The notes under the pieces: model-generated
Told to the model about the DNA's origin: nothing
The model's input: the letters and a program-made list of their open reading frames with translations, nothing else
Database searches by the model: none
Shown: one piece after another, positions 37,488-50,900 of the stretch
Position numbering within the stretch: the stretch's first letter is position 1
Layout of the letters: every line of letters starts with the position of its first letter
NCBI GenBank assembly: GCA_023055505.1
Contig: JALIRH010000006.1
Span: 26,509,105-26,573,104, forward strand
DNA: 64,000 nt
Direction: 5' to 3'
Source: Callipepla californica brunnescens
Taxonomy: Eukaryota; Chordata; Aves; Galliformes; Odontophoridae
Program-made: the position numbers and the translations under genes

Positions 37488-40400
37488 GTCCTTATTCCCA
37501 AAGCTTTTGTGTAACAGGCAGCTGGCATTCCTTTTCACTTTAGAAGGCAATGTGCTTACCTTAGTTACTGCCTAGTTAGTTCCTCTTGAGTCATGTGGTC
37601 ACATACAGGGGTGACATATGGTGATATTAGGCATTCTGTAAAGAAGCCAAAAATATTCCCAGACTTAATCTGTTAGTTAAATCCTGTCAGTAGTTATCTC
37701 TAAACATCCTTTGTTGGGACTGTAGCTGGAGGACTGGCACCAAGTCAAGAACACGGACTGTAAGGTTGTACTATATGTCTAAAAATGAGCCTCCAAACTG
37801 AGAATTCAAATTCTGGTTCTTGTGAATAGTTGTTTCTCATAACACTTGGACATAAAATCTTATTTCCCAGCAAGAAAACAAAACAAAACAGAGCATCTTA
37901 CAGTTTGGAACTGTCTTGAATTTTTATGAAACTGCAATAGGCTTATTTGCCTCTCATTATATACCTGATATGTTTTTACTAATAACATATATTTTGCACC
38001 AATACTTAAGCAAAATAATTTAGTGGCTTAGTGGGAATAAAATGGCAATAAAGGAAAAGAAAATGGAGAAACTGCTTGCTGGTGGAACACCCCACTATTA
38101 TTAATTGTGAACCATGTGATCTGGCAAACTTTTGATTTACCAGCACAGTCCACTCCCTTGTAAATTCTAGCTGGCTTTCCCATACATTATTATGTGGATT
38201 CCTTGCAACCACTTCCCTTTCTGATTTTCCAGAGACAGAGTATAAAGTTTCCCCAAATGCCAATAAAATGTGAAATCCTACCCCACTCTTTACGTTTGCT
38301 TTGTGTAGTCATCTTCTATAATAAGAACAAGCAGAAGTTTTAAACATTGCTCTCTCCTATTTTTGCCTTCATTCAATAGTTACTATTCATTATAAACATC
38401 ACAGTTTTTATTTCAACATTACTATGGTGTTTTTTTTTCTTCGTTTTTTTTTTCTGAAACTGCTGGCTCTAATACTAAGAAAAAATGTAAGTATTTCCTT
38501 TCTTCTGCTACCAAAAAAAAAAGGCTTACATGAATGAGTATGTTCCACTTCCTCATCCTGATTTTGCTTATAGTTATACTTTGCCATATAACACAGATGT
38601 CTATAGGTGAATGAAGCTGGAGAAAAACACATTAAAGAAACCACATTTAGCATGTCATTTTATAGGTAAAAATAACCCTAAAGCAATGTACAAACACTTG
38701 GCCTTAGAAGTTCTATGTTTTTCTACTTGAAGTGTCTTCTACTTTTCAAATGCATATTGATAATGCAGACACTGTATTTGACTTAAGCAAAGAAAGCATG
38801 AGTTATTCTCTGATTTAATTTGTTGACAAGTTCACGAGGGGGAGAAGAAAAAGCCTGAATGTGGGTGGGTGGTTTGCAGCAGACTTCAACATCTATAATT
38901 TATTTTTGGGGAGGAAAGGCTTTTGCAGGACACTGGCATGTAAGATTCTGAACACACACAGCATTACATCATTCCCATTAAATTATTTCATTTTCTTGGA
39001 AGGCCACTCAGGTTTGCATTGGGCTCACGGAGCTGTCAGAATAAAAACATTCACGAATCTCTGGAAGCTGCAGCAACACCAAAAGGTCACATCTCATGAG
39101 ATTTGGCAGAGGGAAACCAGCGAGACTGCTACAGAGATAAGTTTAGCTCTAATTAAGAGGTGTTAAGGTAAGAAATAAAAATCACTTAATTTTCCTTTGT
39201 GGTCCAGTGTTTCAATACCTGCCTAGAGCTGGATTTCTCCTGCCTACATTGGAGGTGAATGGGACTGATTACTTCAGCCTGCAATTGAAAACAACGCTGC
39301 TCTGTTCTAAAAGGGCAAAGTCTGTGCCCTACTGTAGCCAAGCTACAGTAATCTCTCTGGTCAGACAGATAGGTAGTCAGTAAACTAAAGAGAAAGGGAT
39401 ATGCTCCAGAAATTTATATAGTTCTTTGTATATGGAGAAATACAGATACATATTTTGTAAACATGAAATGATTTCTTAAAGATTTTCTGACATGAAAAAA
39501 GTCAGAGACTGCATTTCAGCTGTGTTTAAAGATTTACACAGCATGGAAAACAATAGTCTACTATTTCTCTCCATACCTTCTGAAGCTCTAAAATCAGTTG
39601 AGTAACTCCTACAATTACTACCACCCTGCAAGCAATGCAAATTCTCACTTCCATTACTTTTGCTGCCTATTAGTTGTGTCTCAAGGACATTGCACAAAAA
39701 TATTAATTTTCCTCTAAACTGCAACAGCAACAAACCAGCAGGTTTCAAGTCAGAAGTTGTCAGTGGGGTGCTCTGTTTGTCTGGTTGCATAGCAGAGTGC
39801 ACTGTTTCAGCTGTTATTCTGTTTGCTTTTCAACCCATGACAGGAGTTGGATTCTTGTTTTCAGTGTTGCCCCTTTAAAATTTTAGCATCTATTTTAAAT
39901 TAGTGATCTTCCCTGATAGTTGCTAGAAAGAATAACCACCTCCTAAGAGCAATTTGTCTCATTTTAAGACTTTGCCGTTAAGGTTTAGGTGCCTAAAACT
40001 AGATGAGATCAATTCAAACCTGATCAAACAATAAAGGCAAGATGGGAGGTAATAAAATGTAACACTGGTACATGTTATGGAGGAAGAGTCTTGGGCCTGT
40101 GCCAGCAGAACAGAATTTCACATAACAGTACATGGGAAGCAACAGTCAAATGGCAGGGAGTTAGCTGGTTCATAGCCAGCTCTGCTCCTGAATTGCACAG
40201 GGGAGACTGTAAATATCTGTGATCATCCTTTGGGTCTCTCGAAACTCCAGAAAATTAGGATTAAGATAGTCAGGGTAGTAAGCCTGATGGTTTCAGAGAG
40301 CTAGGAAGGTTATTTTTTAGTCAGTGCAGCCACTTCAAACTTGGCTGGCCTGCAATGCATCTGTGTCACTGCTTTCCAGATGGGAGGACCGGGAAACAGA

Positions 40401-41779
40401 GACATACAGCTGGCTGGGCTGGCACTCTCCGTGTGCTTTAGGCAAGGGGAAATGTGGAAGGGCAGGCTTCCTTTGCTGGCTGGCTGGCTGGTAGCTTCAC
40501 ACTTCGCTTGGTGCCTGGAAATAGAGAAGTCAGTGACAAGCTCAACGTGGCCCTTGGGGACATTACAAAACCTCGGTTCACTGGCAGTTCCAGTTAAAGA
40601 AGTGTTCAGTGAGTCATAGCTGCAATGTGTTAATGGGCTGGACCTGACTCACAGGAAAGCACATTCTGGGCTTTCATTCCTTCCCGCTCAGTTTAGTTTC
40701 TTCTGCTCATCTTCATCAATATGCGTGCAGAGCTGAATAAGTGTCTGTCTGTTTGTGTAAGTGTTTTATTTGCTTCTGCAGTCTCTTCCTCAGCATTGAA
40801 GTAGCCTCAACAACCAGAGAACAAATCTCAGAAATTTTTCTTCCTAGCAGGTAAAACAAACAAAGCCCTTCCCAGTTCAGTTAGACATGTCTTTACCCAG
40901 CTTTGAACTAGTGATGACTCTTCTCTGAACACAGGTCCATAAAGTAATGGAAGCTGTCATCAGCAATTTCTGAGGTGATACTAGATTTGCTGCATACATC
41001 TACATGGAACTAAGTTCTCAGTGTAGCTGTTCACAAACTTAGTTTTGGGTACTGCTTGCTATGCTGAAAATTTTTTCATTAAAGAATGGATAAAAAAAAC
41101 TTTAATAAGTTGGCTGTATTTTAATATGCAACAATATTTGATCCCCAGAGGAATATATGTAGCTAGAAATGAATTAGTTTTAGCAAAGCTATAAGTAGCC
41201 TGTGAATATCAAAGGCAGAGTAACCCTCTGCTACCAAAAAACAACCTTATATGCATGTGAACAAGCAGTTGTAGGACTGGGACAACATGACAATTAAAGT
41301 AAACACTTTGTTCAAGATGGTCATAAGCAAATACTCTCTCTGCAGACTGAACATCAGCCTGGCTGATTTGATTCAAGAAGACTGCTTTTCTTAGCAATCC
41401 AAACTTCATGAGGATAAAAATGAGGGGAAAAGAAGTGTTTAATGACTGTGTGATGCTTAATTCAGGCTTTCCTAAACAAGTGGCAATTAAAAGAAATCAC
41501 ACTTCACATTCTTACTATATTTACTTATCTCCTTTTGCTAACTCTTAAGTAAATTATCCAAGCAAACCTTCTTTTTATATTCTCTCCTAAGCATCTTTAA
41601 TATTTTCCTGTCAAAAACATGATGCTGGACTAGACATACCTTGTGTATAACCTTATAGAGAAGCTTTATACCTTGTTAGTAAAGGAATAAAATGTATCTG
41701 AGTTTTTCAAACAGAGAGACAAAGTGCATCAGACCATCTATCTTTATGCCAATGAATATTTGTTCTAAGGAATGTATTT
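37488..41779. other. Gene-poor DNA with two less AT-rich patches
   Basis: No gene or transposon was recognised. The patch at 38850-39160 and the patch at 40320-40640 are less AT-rich than their surroundings. The first has an open frame of 101 codons and the second one of 92 codons, both without a known domain. Short GGCT tandem units lie near 40479-40493. Confidence 0.5.
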
Positions 41780-42148
41780 CATAGAATCACAGTATTGCAC
41801 AAGTTGGAAAAGATCTACAAGCTAATCAAGTCCAACCACAACCAAACTGTACTACCCTAACAACCCACCCATAGATCATCTACCTGAGCACCAAATCCAA
41901 TCACATTTTAAACAAATTCAGGGATGGTGACTCAATCACCTCCCTGGGCAGCCTACTCCATTGTTTAACAACCCTTTCTGTAAATAATCTAGACCTCACC
42001 TGGCACAACTTGAGGCCTTTTCCCCTTGTCCTGTCACCAGTTACCAGCGAGAAGAGACCAACCCTGCTCTCACTGCAGTCACCTTTAAGGTATTTGAAGA
42101 GAGCAATAATGCCTCCCCTCAGCCTCCTCTTCCCCAGACTAAATTCCT
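41780..42148 (-). mobile_element. CR1 LINE 3' fragment, antisense
   Basis: Starts with the reverse complement of the CR1 terminus ('catagaatcacag'), then shows 'cctccctgggcagcctactcc', 'ttgaggccttttccccttg', 'ctgtcacc' and 'cctcagcctcctcttcccc', the antisense CR1 3' region in the expected order. About 369 bp remain, 5'-truncated, with several substitutions. Moderately old copy. Confidence 0.94.
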
Positions 42149-45100
42149 TGACTAATTTCCTAATGGTCTAATTTCCTATGTAATTAAAACTTACCAGATA
42201 GTTTATTGAAGTTATTCTTTGAAAATTTCCCATCAGTAGGATTTTTTCTTGATACTTAGCACAGATTCAGATCTTTTCTCCTAACAGAAACAGGATGTAT
42301 AGCATCTACAACTTTCCATAAATGCATGCAAATACACAGAGGAACTGGAGTATTAAAGGAGATTAATTTCACAGATTTTTTCTTAGGCAATTTCAACATT
42401 GATTTAAAATAAGATCTTCTTATGTGACCCTACCCAAAAGCCTTGCCTACACTGGATGAGAAGAGAGTTAATGATCACTGGGGGGAAAAAAATAAAATCC
42501 AACTCAAAACCTCAGGACTGAGAAAAGACACCAGGGAAATTCCAGTCTAAAACAGCATGTACTCTAAATTGATGTTACTTATCTTAATATTAGTAAACAA
42601 TAAAGAATGAAGAACTTTATGAAACTAGCTTTAGATTAGGGCTGCACAGCTTGTATAGCAAGCTTACTGCTACTAGAAAACTAGACAGAGTTGTGGTTAG
42701 TTTAATGAGAAGGCTAGAAGGTACACACTGGGCCTATGGAAAAGATACCCAAATCCAAAGACAGACAAACTTTGCTTGATTATAGTGCTTACATCATGGT
42801 CATTAGAATTTAAAGCAACTAACCCAAACACAGACATCATATCTTCATTTGATAGCTGCAGTCTAGTAAATAGTGGGAAAGGATGTTATGTATGAGTTAG
42901 TTTAGCTGAAACAAAAACAGACATTCATTTTGAACCTGTCTGGCATTGAAAATGAAAACTTGAAAATCAGGTAGTAAAGAGGGCTTACAAAGCCAGAGGC
43001 CTTTGATTTTTTTTAAGGATCTGCATAGTGTTTTAACCAATCTTTGTTTTATGGGAAAATCACCTCAGCACCCGGGAATGAGGCTTCCTTGTATGCAGTC
43101 TATCTGTGTTCAAGACATTGAGTTTATCTGTGGGAACACATGAAGATTAGCAATGTTCTCCCCTGTGCTCCACCACTGGAATTCCCTGAGTTCATGAGTC
43201 ATTGTCAGCTGCTTACTAAATATAACCCCTCAGCACTGCTTGGACAGTAGTAATGATGATTTTATGTCAGAATTACTGAAGACAGCATAAAAACTGCACA
43301 TTTTAAATGCGCATTATATATATATGTAACTTCTAGTCATAGAAAATGACTTTTCTGTTTCCATGTTGTTTCAAATTTTTGTGTCAGAGCATTGTAGTCC
43401 AGGTAGAACTGGACTTGCATCTTGTATGCTACACTTATATGCAGGGGAAAAAAAGACAAAATCATTATTTTTTAAGGAATTTTTTTTATAATGAATATTT
43501 TAAAGATTTGAAACTATGGAGGAGAATTTGCTGGTATTTGTAGGCCAGAGATGGCAACCAGCAAAGCAGACAAGAGTAGAGAGTGTACTGCTCTATAAAT
43601 CACATTTCATGAATTAGTCACTGCTTTCATGTGGGAATTTAGTGGAATTAGTAAACTGAATCATTTCTTCTGAGGTATCATCTCTTCTGAGATGTATTTT
43701 GCTCACCTGCCTTGGGTGGCATGCAGAAAATCAGACAGATGGAAACCACATTGGTAGTATCAAGGAAGGAATATTTTAAAACTGAAGAACTCATTCTTGT
43801 TAAGCAATAACATGGATATAAAGAAAACTATGAAAAGTGCAGTCTTCACTCCACTGATTTTGAACTTTCCTAATCTCCTAACTCTTAAATCTGTAATGTG
43901 GCATGGTGTTATGTGGCACATAACAATATGAGCTAAGTCCAAAGCCTATCAGTAAGCCAAGGCATTTCTGTGAGATCATCTACTAAACATATATCTCTCT
44001 CTCCACCAGCTATAGATGGAGGCTTAATCTTTCTTATATCGGTATTAAGGGATATAGTGATCTCAATTAAATCTAAAGACTCTTATGTGAATCTGAAGAT
44101 CTTTTAAATGTAACTGCATAAAAATCTCATGGTTTTTGAACAGCAAATGCTAATGGTTTTCTTAGGGCTATCACAAGGATATCTATAAATCTGTATATTC
44201 AGCAAATTCAGTTCACAGACGATGAGACATAAGACATAGACTAAAGTGTCTAGTTAGTCAGGGAAAGAAGCATATGCAGATATGAGTCACAATGGGTTGA
44301 TAAAACTTTGCAATAGGGGCAGTTCCATCCCTTCCCACAAACATTTAACCTGTGCAATCATGTGAAAAGAAAGAAAAAACAAAGAATCCTAGAATAAAAA
44401 GTGCTACTCCTGCAAAAGTGGAAAACCACTTTAATATACAGAACTCAATTTATGAAGCTCTCTGTGTTACTTGTTGTTTTTAATTTAATGATGTACCAAG
44501 TAGGTCACTTAACATTAGCTCATGTACCATGAAAATTTCTAATCACAAACCACTGAGCTAATAAGAGGACTGGAACAAAAAGAATCCCATAAGGCATCTA
44601 TAGAGAGGACTATCTTACACATCTTTCCAGAAGAATAAGAGGATGGAATGTGATACAGATTATAAGCTATCTCCTCTGTACCTGATATCTAGTGTACTTT
44701 TGTCTTAAATGCATTGCAGCAGAATGTGCAGTTACTGGCATTGTTTTGTGGTACTGATGTTATTTGGATTCATGCCATACTTATACATCCAGTTAATACA
44801 GCATAAAAACAATTGTTCAAACATGCACACTTCCACATCATAACTTATTCAGTGGACGATCTGTTGTCAGCCCTCCAGCATGCTTGATGACATCTCTGTT
44901 TTCTTGATAAGAAATTGAGATTTCCACAGGCTTGGTGGTCCAGATTTCTCTTCTGCCTTTTAAAACGATCAGGTTATATTCCATATAGCTAAGGTCTTGT
45001 AATAAATTAGTAGCTTTTATCTTCCCTAATGCTAAAATAAATGTTCTTCAGAGAACATTTTCAGAGAACTCTTCAGGAAATTTTAAATTAGAAACATTTC

Positions 45101-46597
45101 AAGACTGGATAGAATAAAAAATGCCAATGAAAGCTAATGACATTGAGGAACATTTTCCATCATAACAGCAGGTAAAAACATTCATGTAAAGCATGCTCAT
45201 TCTAGTTAATTCACTGCTTTCTTAAACGTGTAGAAAAAAAAAAAACAGTAAAAAACAGTAACATGAAAAAGTGTTAATTGCTTCACAACACTAAACTGCA
45301 AAGAGCAGTATAGTAAACATTTCAGCAGTTTCCTGCATACATTAGAGGAACAGCCCAGAAATTGCTAGTTTTTTTTATGAACTTCACAGCAGATAGTCTT
45401 CACATCTGTGTATATTTACTCGAGATACATTTTATTTTATCTTGTGCTATCATATTGAGTACCTCCCTGTTGAAGGAAGAGGTAGGCAACAGGGAATGTA
45501 ATTTCTCTAGAGGCTTTCAGTTCTGCCAAAGATTGGAAGATGAAAAAGATTTTATTTGCATATTACTGGAAACATTGCCTCCTAGCAATGGAAAGGTTGT
45601 TTAGAAACATATTTTAGTACTTAAAAATATGTTGAGATTTCTGGGATTCAGTGGTAAAGAAAGCTTCAACACAAAAATTGTTGCATTAAGTGTGATGTTC
45701 AGACACCATTTCAAGCAGAGGTACAAGCTGTAGATCTGTGGAGCAAAATGCCAGCTACAAAATCATTTACAGCAACACTATGCAAGATGTGTTTTCCCCT
45801 GTATTCATCGCAATCTTAAATCCCCAGTACCAAACCTATGTGAAACTCAATATTTTTGTGTCACGTAGGATTCATTTTGCTGTGTGTGTGTTTACACCTA
45901 CTCATTTACCTGCTCAGTTTTCTGACCTGAAGGTTTCCAACTCTCCATTCAAAGCATGGAATTCTGTGAACAATTCCTGCTCCCCCATAAGAAGAATTGC
46001 TCTAAAATAAGTAACTGTTTTTGGCACATACTCACAAGTGTGGGGTAGTTGGTGGGCATTTTCATGAATACCAGCTTGAAAAGGAGTATCTGGTCACAAG
46101 CAAGACCATAAATCCATAAATAGCAGCAAATTATATTCAATTTATTTCTTTGCGAATGTATTTGTAAGACTGTTTTTAGATTATTTGACCAGATGTAGCA
46201 AATAAGCATTTCTTTATTTGTTAATGGAAACACACTCTATAATATAATCTATTAATGAAACCCAGATGACAATAAAATAGGGTACACTACTATTTTGTCA
46301 TTTACTTAAGAAGTTTGTGATGTACGACAACTCTACCTCTCATCAAAGGTTTCATAGCTCCATTTCTGCTCAACATGGGGGCAGCTGATGGCTTTTCTAC
46401 AGTGTTGACAATAGTTTCTGCAGGGACAATTGTCCTCCTTGGAGTATAGATTCAGACCCCCTGTACTGAGGAATCAAGAGAAGTAGAAAGATAATGCTCA
46501 ATTCTCAGATACAGCTTCAGAACAATTTGAAGTTATTATTTCTGCCTTAGGTTTCATATAATCAGGAGGGAGACAGAATCTTATGTGGTCTGAAAGT
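42149..46597. other. Gene-poor AT-rich DNA
   Basis: Nothing beyond short A runs (for example 45234-45245) and open frames of up to 94 codons without recognisable domains. No transposon was identified. Confidence 0.55.
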
Positions 46598-46873
46598 AAT
46601 AGGACAAGTGGCAACAGCGTTAAATTAAGAGGGAAAAATCGAATTAGATATTAGGGGAAAATTTTTTACTCATAGTGTGGTGGTGAGGCCCTGGAACAGT
46701 TTGCCCAACGTGAAGCTAAAGATGCTCAATCCCTGGAGGTGTTGCAGGTCAGGTTGGATGGGGCCCTGGGCAGTCTGATCTGGAGGGTGGCAACCCTGCC
46801 CAAGGCAGGAGGGTTAGAATTTAATGGTGAGTAAGGTTTCTTCCAACCCAAGCCAGTCTATGATTCTATGAAT
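46598..46873 (+). mobile_element. CR1 LINE 3' fragment
   Basis: Contains 'aggacaagtggcaacagcg', 'gtggtggtgaggccctgg', 'caggttggatggggccctg', 'ccaaggcaggagggttagaa' and the terminus 'gtctatgattctatgaatc'. About 276 bp, 5'-truncated, with the octamer-type 3' end preserved. Confidence 0.93.
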
Positions 46874-47917
46874 CCCTGATTAGACTTCACTGATGCTTCT
46901 GTTTGTCTCTAACAGAAATGTAGGACATACCTCTTCCAAGAAGATATTTCCCCTTCCAGTTCAATTACCTTATTCAAAGCAAAGGGAACATATGGGATCT
47001 AAGCACATCGTATCAATTCACTCATAGCATATGAAACTAATAATTTTATTCTTACTGTAATTTTTTTTTTCTACACTGGTGATGAGAAGACTTGTTCTTG
47101 AATTTTGCAGAGGAAGGGTGTCAGAGCAATTGCCAATAATTGCATCAATGAAAGAATAGCTGAGATCATATCTTACTCCTTCTCTCATCTGATTCCAATT
47201 TCCATACACTCATAAAAATACATAATAAATCCAAATAATACTTTAAATGAGTGCTGGTATGTACATTTTGGGTGACATTTGAACAGTAGTAGGCATCTTT
47301 GCCAAATATGCTGGTCTAGGTGACCACTAATGGATGTATATCAGGAACAAGGGTTTGGAGTAGGCAGAACTTACAAATGATCTTTGTCTGTGACACTGCT
47401 CTTTGTTTGTCTGATTTGGCAGGAATTTGTATTAAAACTTTGCTTCATCTATTATCCCTTAAATATCTGTTAGAGCAGTGAATACAGAGGGAAAAATAAT
47501 TTTGCCTCTGATATCTGCACGCTGTTTCCCTAGCAGCATTTTCCAAAAGCAGAGGGTTACAGCCAGAGTTGAAGACTGACAGTTTTGTTTTAAATCCAAC
47601 TGTCAGGGAGTCACAGAAGAGACCCCAGAGTCTGTTTTTAAGAGGAACATGTACTCTGGCACGGATATCTCAAAATAAATGATTTGAAGCAACTCTGCCA
47701 GGGAAAGTGGAAAATCGAGTTGAAACCAAAATGATAACTTCATAGTCAACGTGCCTTAAAAGAGAATATTTGGTGCAATAACTTCTGTGAGCGACAGTTC
47801 AGGAAATTGATGCTGGTAAAGGCTGAAGTTTTTAATTTTGGCATTCTTTAATGTGCTCAGAAATAAGAAATATCATACAAGTATAATATAATAAAAATGT
47901 TTCAAAGAAGATAATTT

Positions 47918-47929
47918 GGGGGGGGGGGG
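47918..47929. repeat. G homopolymer of 12
   Basis: Twelve consecutive G followed by TTT and GGGG in an AT-rich region. Could fold as a G-quadruplex; long G runs are also prone to sequencing length error. Confidence 0.85.
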
Positions 47930-50900
47930 TTTGGGGCTTAAGATTTATTTTAAACTGAACTGTTATAGTTTTTTATAGCACCTACAGCTGAAAAGCAAAT
48001 GCTTTCAGCAAATCTATACATCACTGTATATGTTAATACTTGGCACATAAATTATAGAAGCTACTTTAAAAAAAATTAGGTACAATTTTATGAAAGATGC
48101 TGAGTAAACTCTGTTGTATTAAATTCTAATTTGGGGCTTTCAGTCTCACTAATATTAAGAGATGTGCTGTGTCATCTGCATAAAAGTTAACAAAATTCTC
48201 CAAACCAAAAACTTTTGAAAAAAGAAAACCTTTTCCACCTTTTGAAAAATATCCCATGGCCATTCTGAGCAGTGGTGATCTGGAAAGAAAACAGATTAGA
48301 ACGTTTGATAATAGAGGAAGGAAATATTATTATCACAGCTTGAAATCTGTTAACAGGGCCTTCCAAATGGGGCAAGCATTAAAGTCAAATAGAAACTCAA
48401 TTACAGGAAGATTTTCAACTTGTCAAAAATAATTGCATTAATGTCAGCAATACTGAAAGTCTAAAACAAGGAAACTATTGTACAGAGTCTCTAGAAAGAA
48501 AGATTAAAGGAATGCATAGCGTAGTTTCAGAAAAAGATCCAAAAATACTCACATTTATTTTGGTTTTAGTACTGGAGCCAAAGACTACAATACTGTATAA
48601 GACTGAAACATCAATCTATAACTTTTTGACAGATGTTACATCACACAAAGACCATGAAATACTTAATAAGAGGAACTATTTGTTATCTACTTTGTTCTGA
48701 ACTAGAAATTGTATTAAATACCTTGTAAAGGGCAAAGATTCAAGCAGTTTGGAAGAGCTGGATCTGTGAGATATGAACTGGTTTGTGCTTGAACGTTTGG
48801 CTCTTATTACAGGGGGGTTTTCTGCCCTTGCAAGTGAAGTTCCATCAGAGGAAGATCTATTTAAGAAAATCTACTGGACTGTTACAGGAAACACGCATAC
48901 CTTACTGATTTAAATAGTAAAATTTATTTACCTGCTACTGCTCTTTTGGATTATGTTCAGTAGGAGATACAACTCAGAAAGGCAAAAACACAGAATTAAC
49001 TCTTGCTGGGCAGAGGAGAAGGTCTTTCTCTGGTGGAACTGAGGAGGCTGTGTATTGCTCATCTTTCTTTATAAACAGACTCATTGCTTATCAACGTGCT
49101 TAACTTCTCCCTTGTATGAAACAAAAAGACTCTTCTTCCAGACCTTGTTGCAAAGGTACTGTCCAGGGATGTATTTTTGAAATGCACTGAGGCTCTTTTG
49201 CAACTGTGTAGCACAATTAATCACCCATATTGTTAGGCAGCATCTGATGCATCTGATTCTTTTTCCTTAGGTACATCCAAGGACAAAAGCACTCTCCTAC
49301 AGTTTAGTTCTAAGTGTTTAACTATGATCATTAACTATAAAGAAGATAAAAAGAGAAAGGGCATTAATGTTATGGGTCTCAGGTAATAGCTTTAAGGTAG
49401 GTATAACAAACCCAGAGACAAACAAGGTTGAAACATGTTTGACTTTAGTAGAGCTTACTTGAAAATATTCACATATCTAATTGCTTTAAATAGTGCTTAA
49501 ATATATTCAGAAAGTTTGATGTAAAAATCTGCCTCTGTGATGTAGAGAGACCCACTAGTAATGTGTGGAAGAACACATTAATTTAAGCTGTGCGTGATGT
49601 CATAATAGTGAAAAAAGTGCTGTTTCCTCTTCTACAAGGTTATAGAATAGCTTCATGAATATTTGAAGGCTCTGTTACAGTAGGAAAAGCCTTTAGGAAA
49701 TTAATGGCTAATTTTATTACTTTAAAATTTTAAGTATCAATAATGTTATTACTGTCCACAATATTCTACCGGAAAGCCAATCAAAAATGAATAATTTCAC
49801 AGTACAAGAAAAAATCTTATTCTTTGTTCCCTGGTTTCCCAGTGAAAGCTGAGATACTGAGTTTATAATGCTGCTGTCTTCATAATCAACTCCTTTGTAC
49901 TGTTCAACAAGGAGCTACAAGAACACTTTGGAGGTGAACTGGAAGGACAATGCATCTGCATCAAATTTTTTTTCTTTTATTTGTATCTCTGTGTTGTATT
50001 GTAAAAATTCATGAATAAACTCCTGCAATACACAAAACTATTTTTCAACTTCTTGTCTTTTGCTTTCTCTCTTCTTCCGTTGCACTGTGGTTTGGATTTC
50101 AAATTGGTAGTGCCTAAATTCTGCTGAAGTTATTCAATTTAGACCTTTACAGACAGACAAGTACCGAGTGAGATTTTCAGAAGGTTTTATGCAGGTTAGC
50201 CTCTTTTAAAATCTCACTAAAGACCTGTTTTCCACCTTAAATCTCCTAGTATCCTTTCTTAAATGTGTAAATCATTTTCACAGGACATTAGATGTTTTGA
50301 TATTAATTGCTTTGAGAGACTGATATTTTCTTTACTTTAATTAAGTAACCACTGTAATCTCTTCGCTCTTCTTTTTTTTTTTTTTTGTTTTTGTTTTTTG
50401 AACTGTGCAAAACCAGAAGCTGATGATGCCATGATTGTAATGGCTCCTCATGAAAGCCTGACCCACGGAAGTGATACAAACGACAATTTTCCTTTAATCT
50501 TCACAAGCTATTGAAGTTGCACAACATTAACACTCAATAGCTCATACCAATATTTTAATAGCCATAGTGACATCCACACTGTAAAAGCCAGTATTCTGCT
50601 AACAGTCATGGTCAGTAACACTTTTACAGGGCCAAACCAAATAATTTCCTAATCAGTACATTTCCTAAGGCTATTTTACGGACCTGTGATGAGAAAGAAA
50701 TATTCAATTGCTGGTATTGCTTGTTTGAGAGTTAAAACAGGTTCTCTCCTAGCATCTTTTCACCTTGGAAAATCTGTGCTCATTTCCTTACACCAGATCT
50801 GTTTCCAAATGCTGTGTTTTGTTACAAGAGCACAGGACTTTTTAATAAACAAAATAAATGTACACAACAGAAACACTCTGAGTTTATGCTTGCTATTTAT

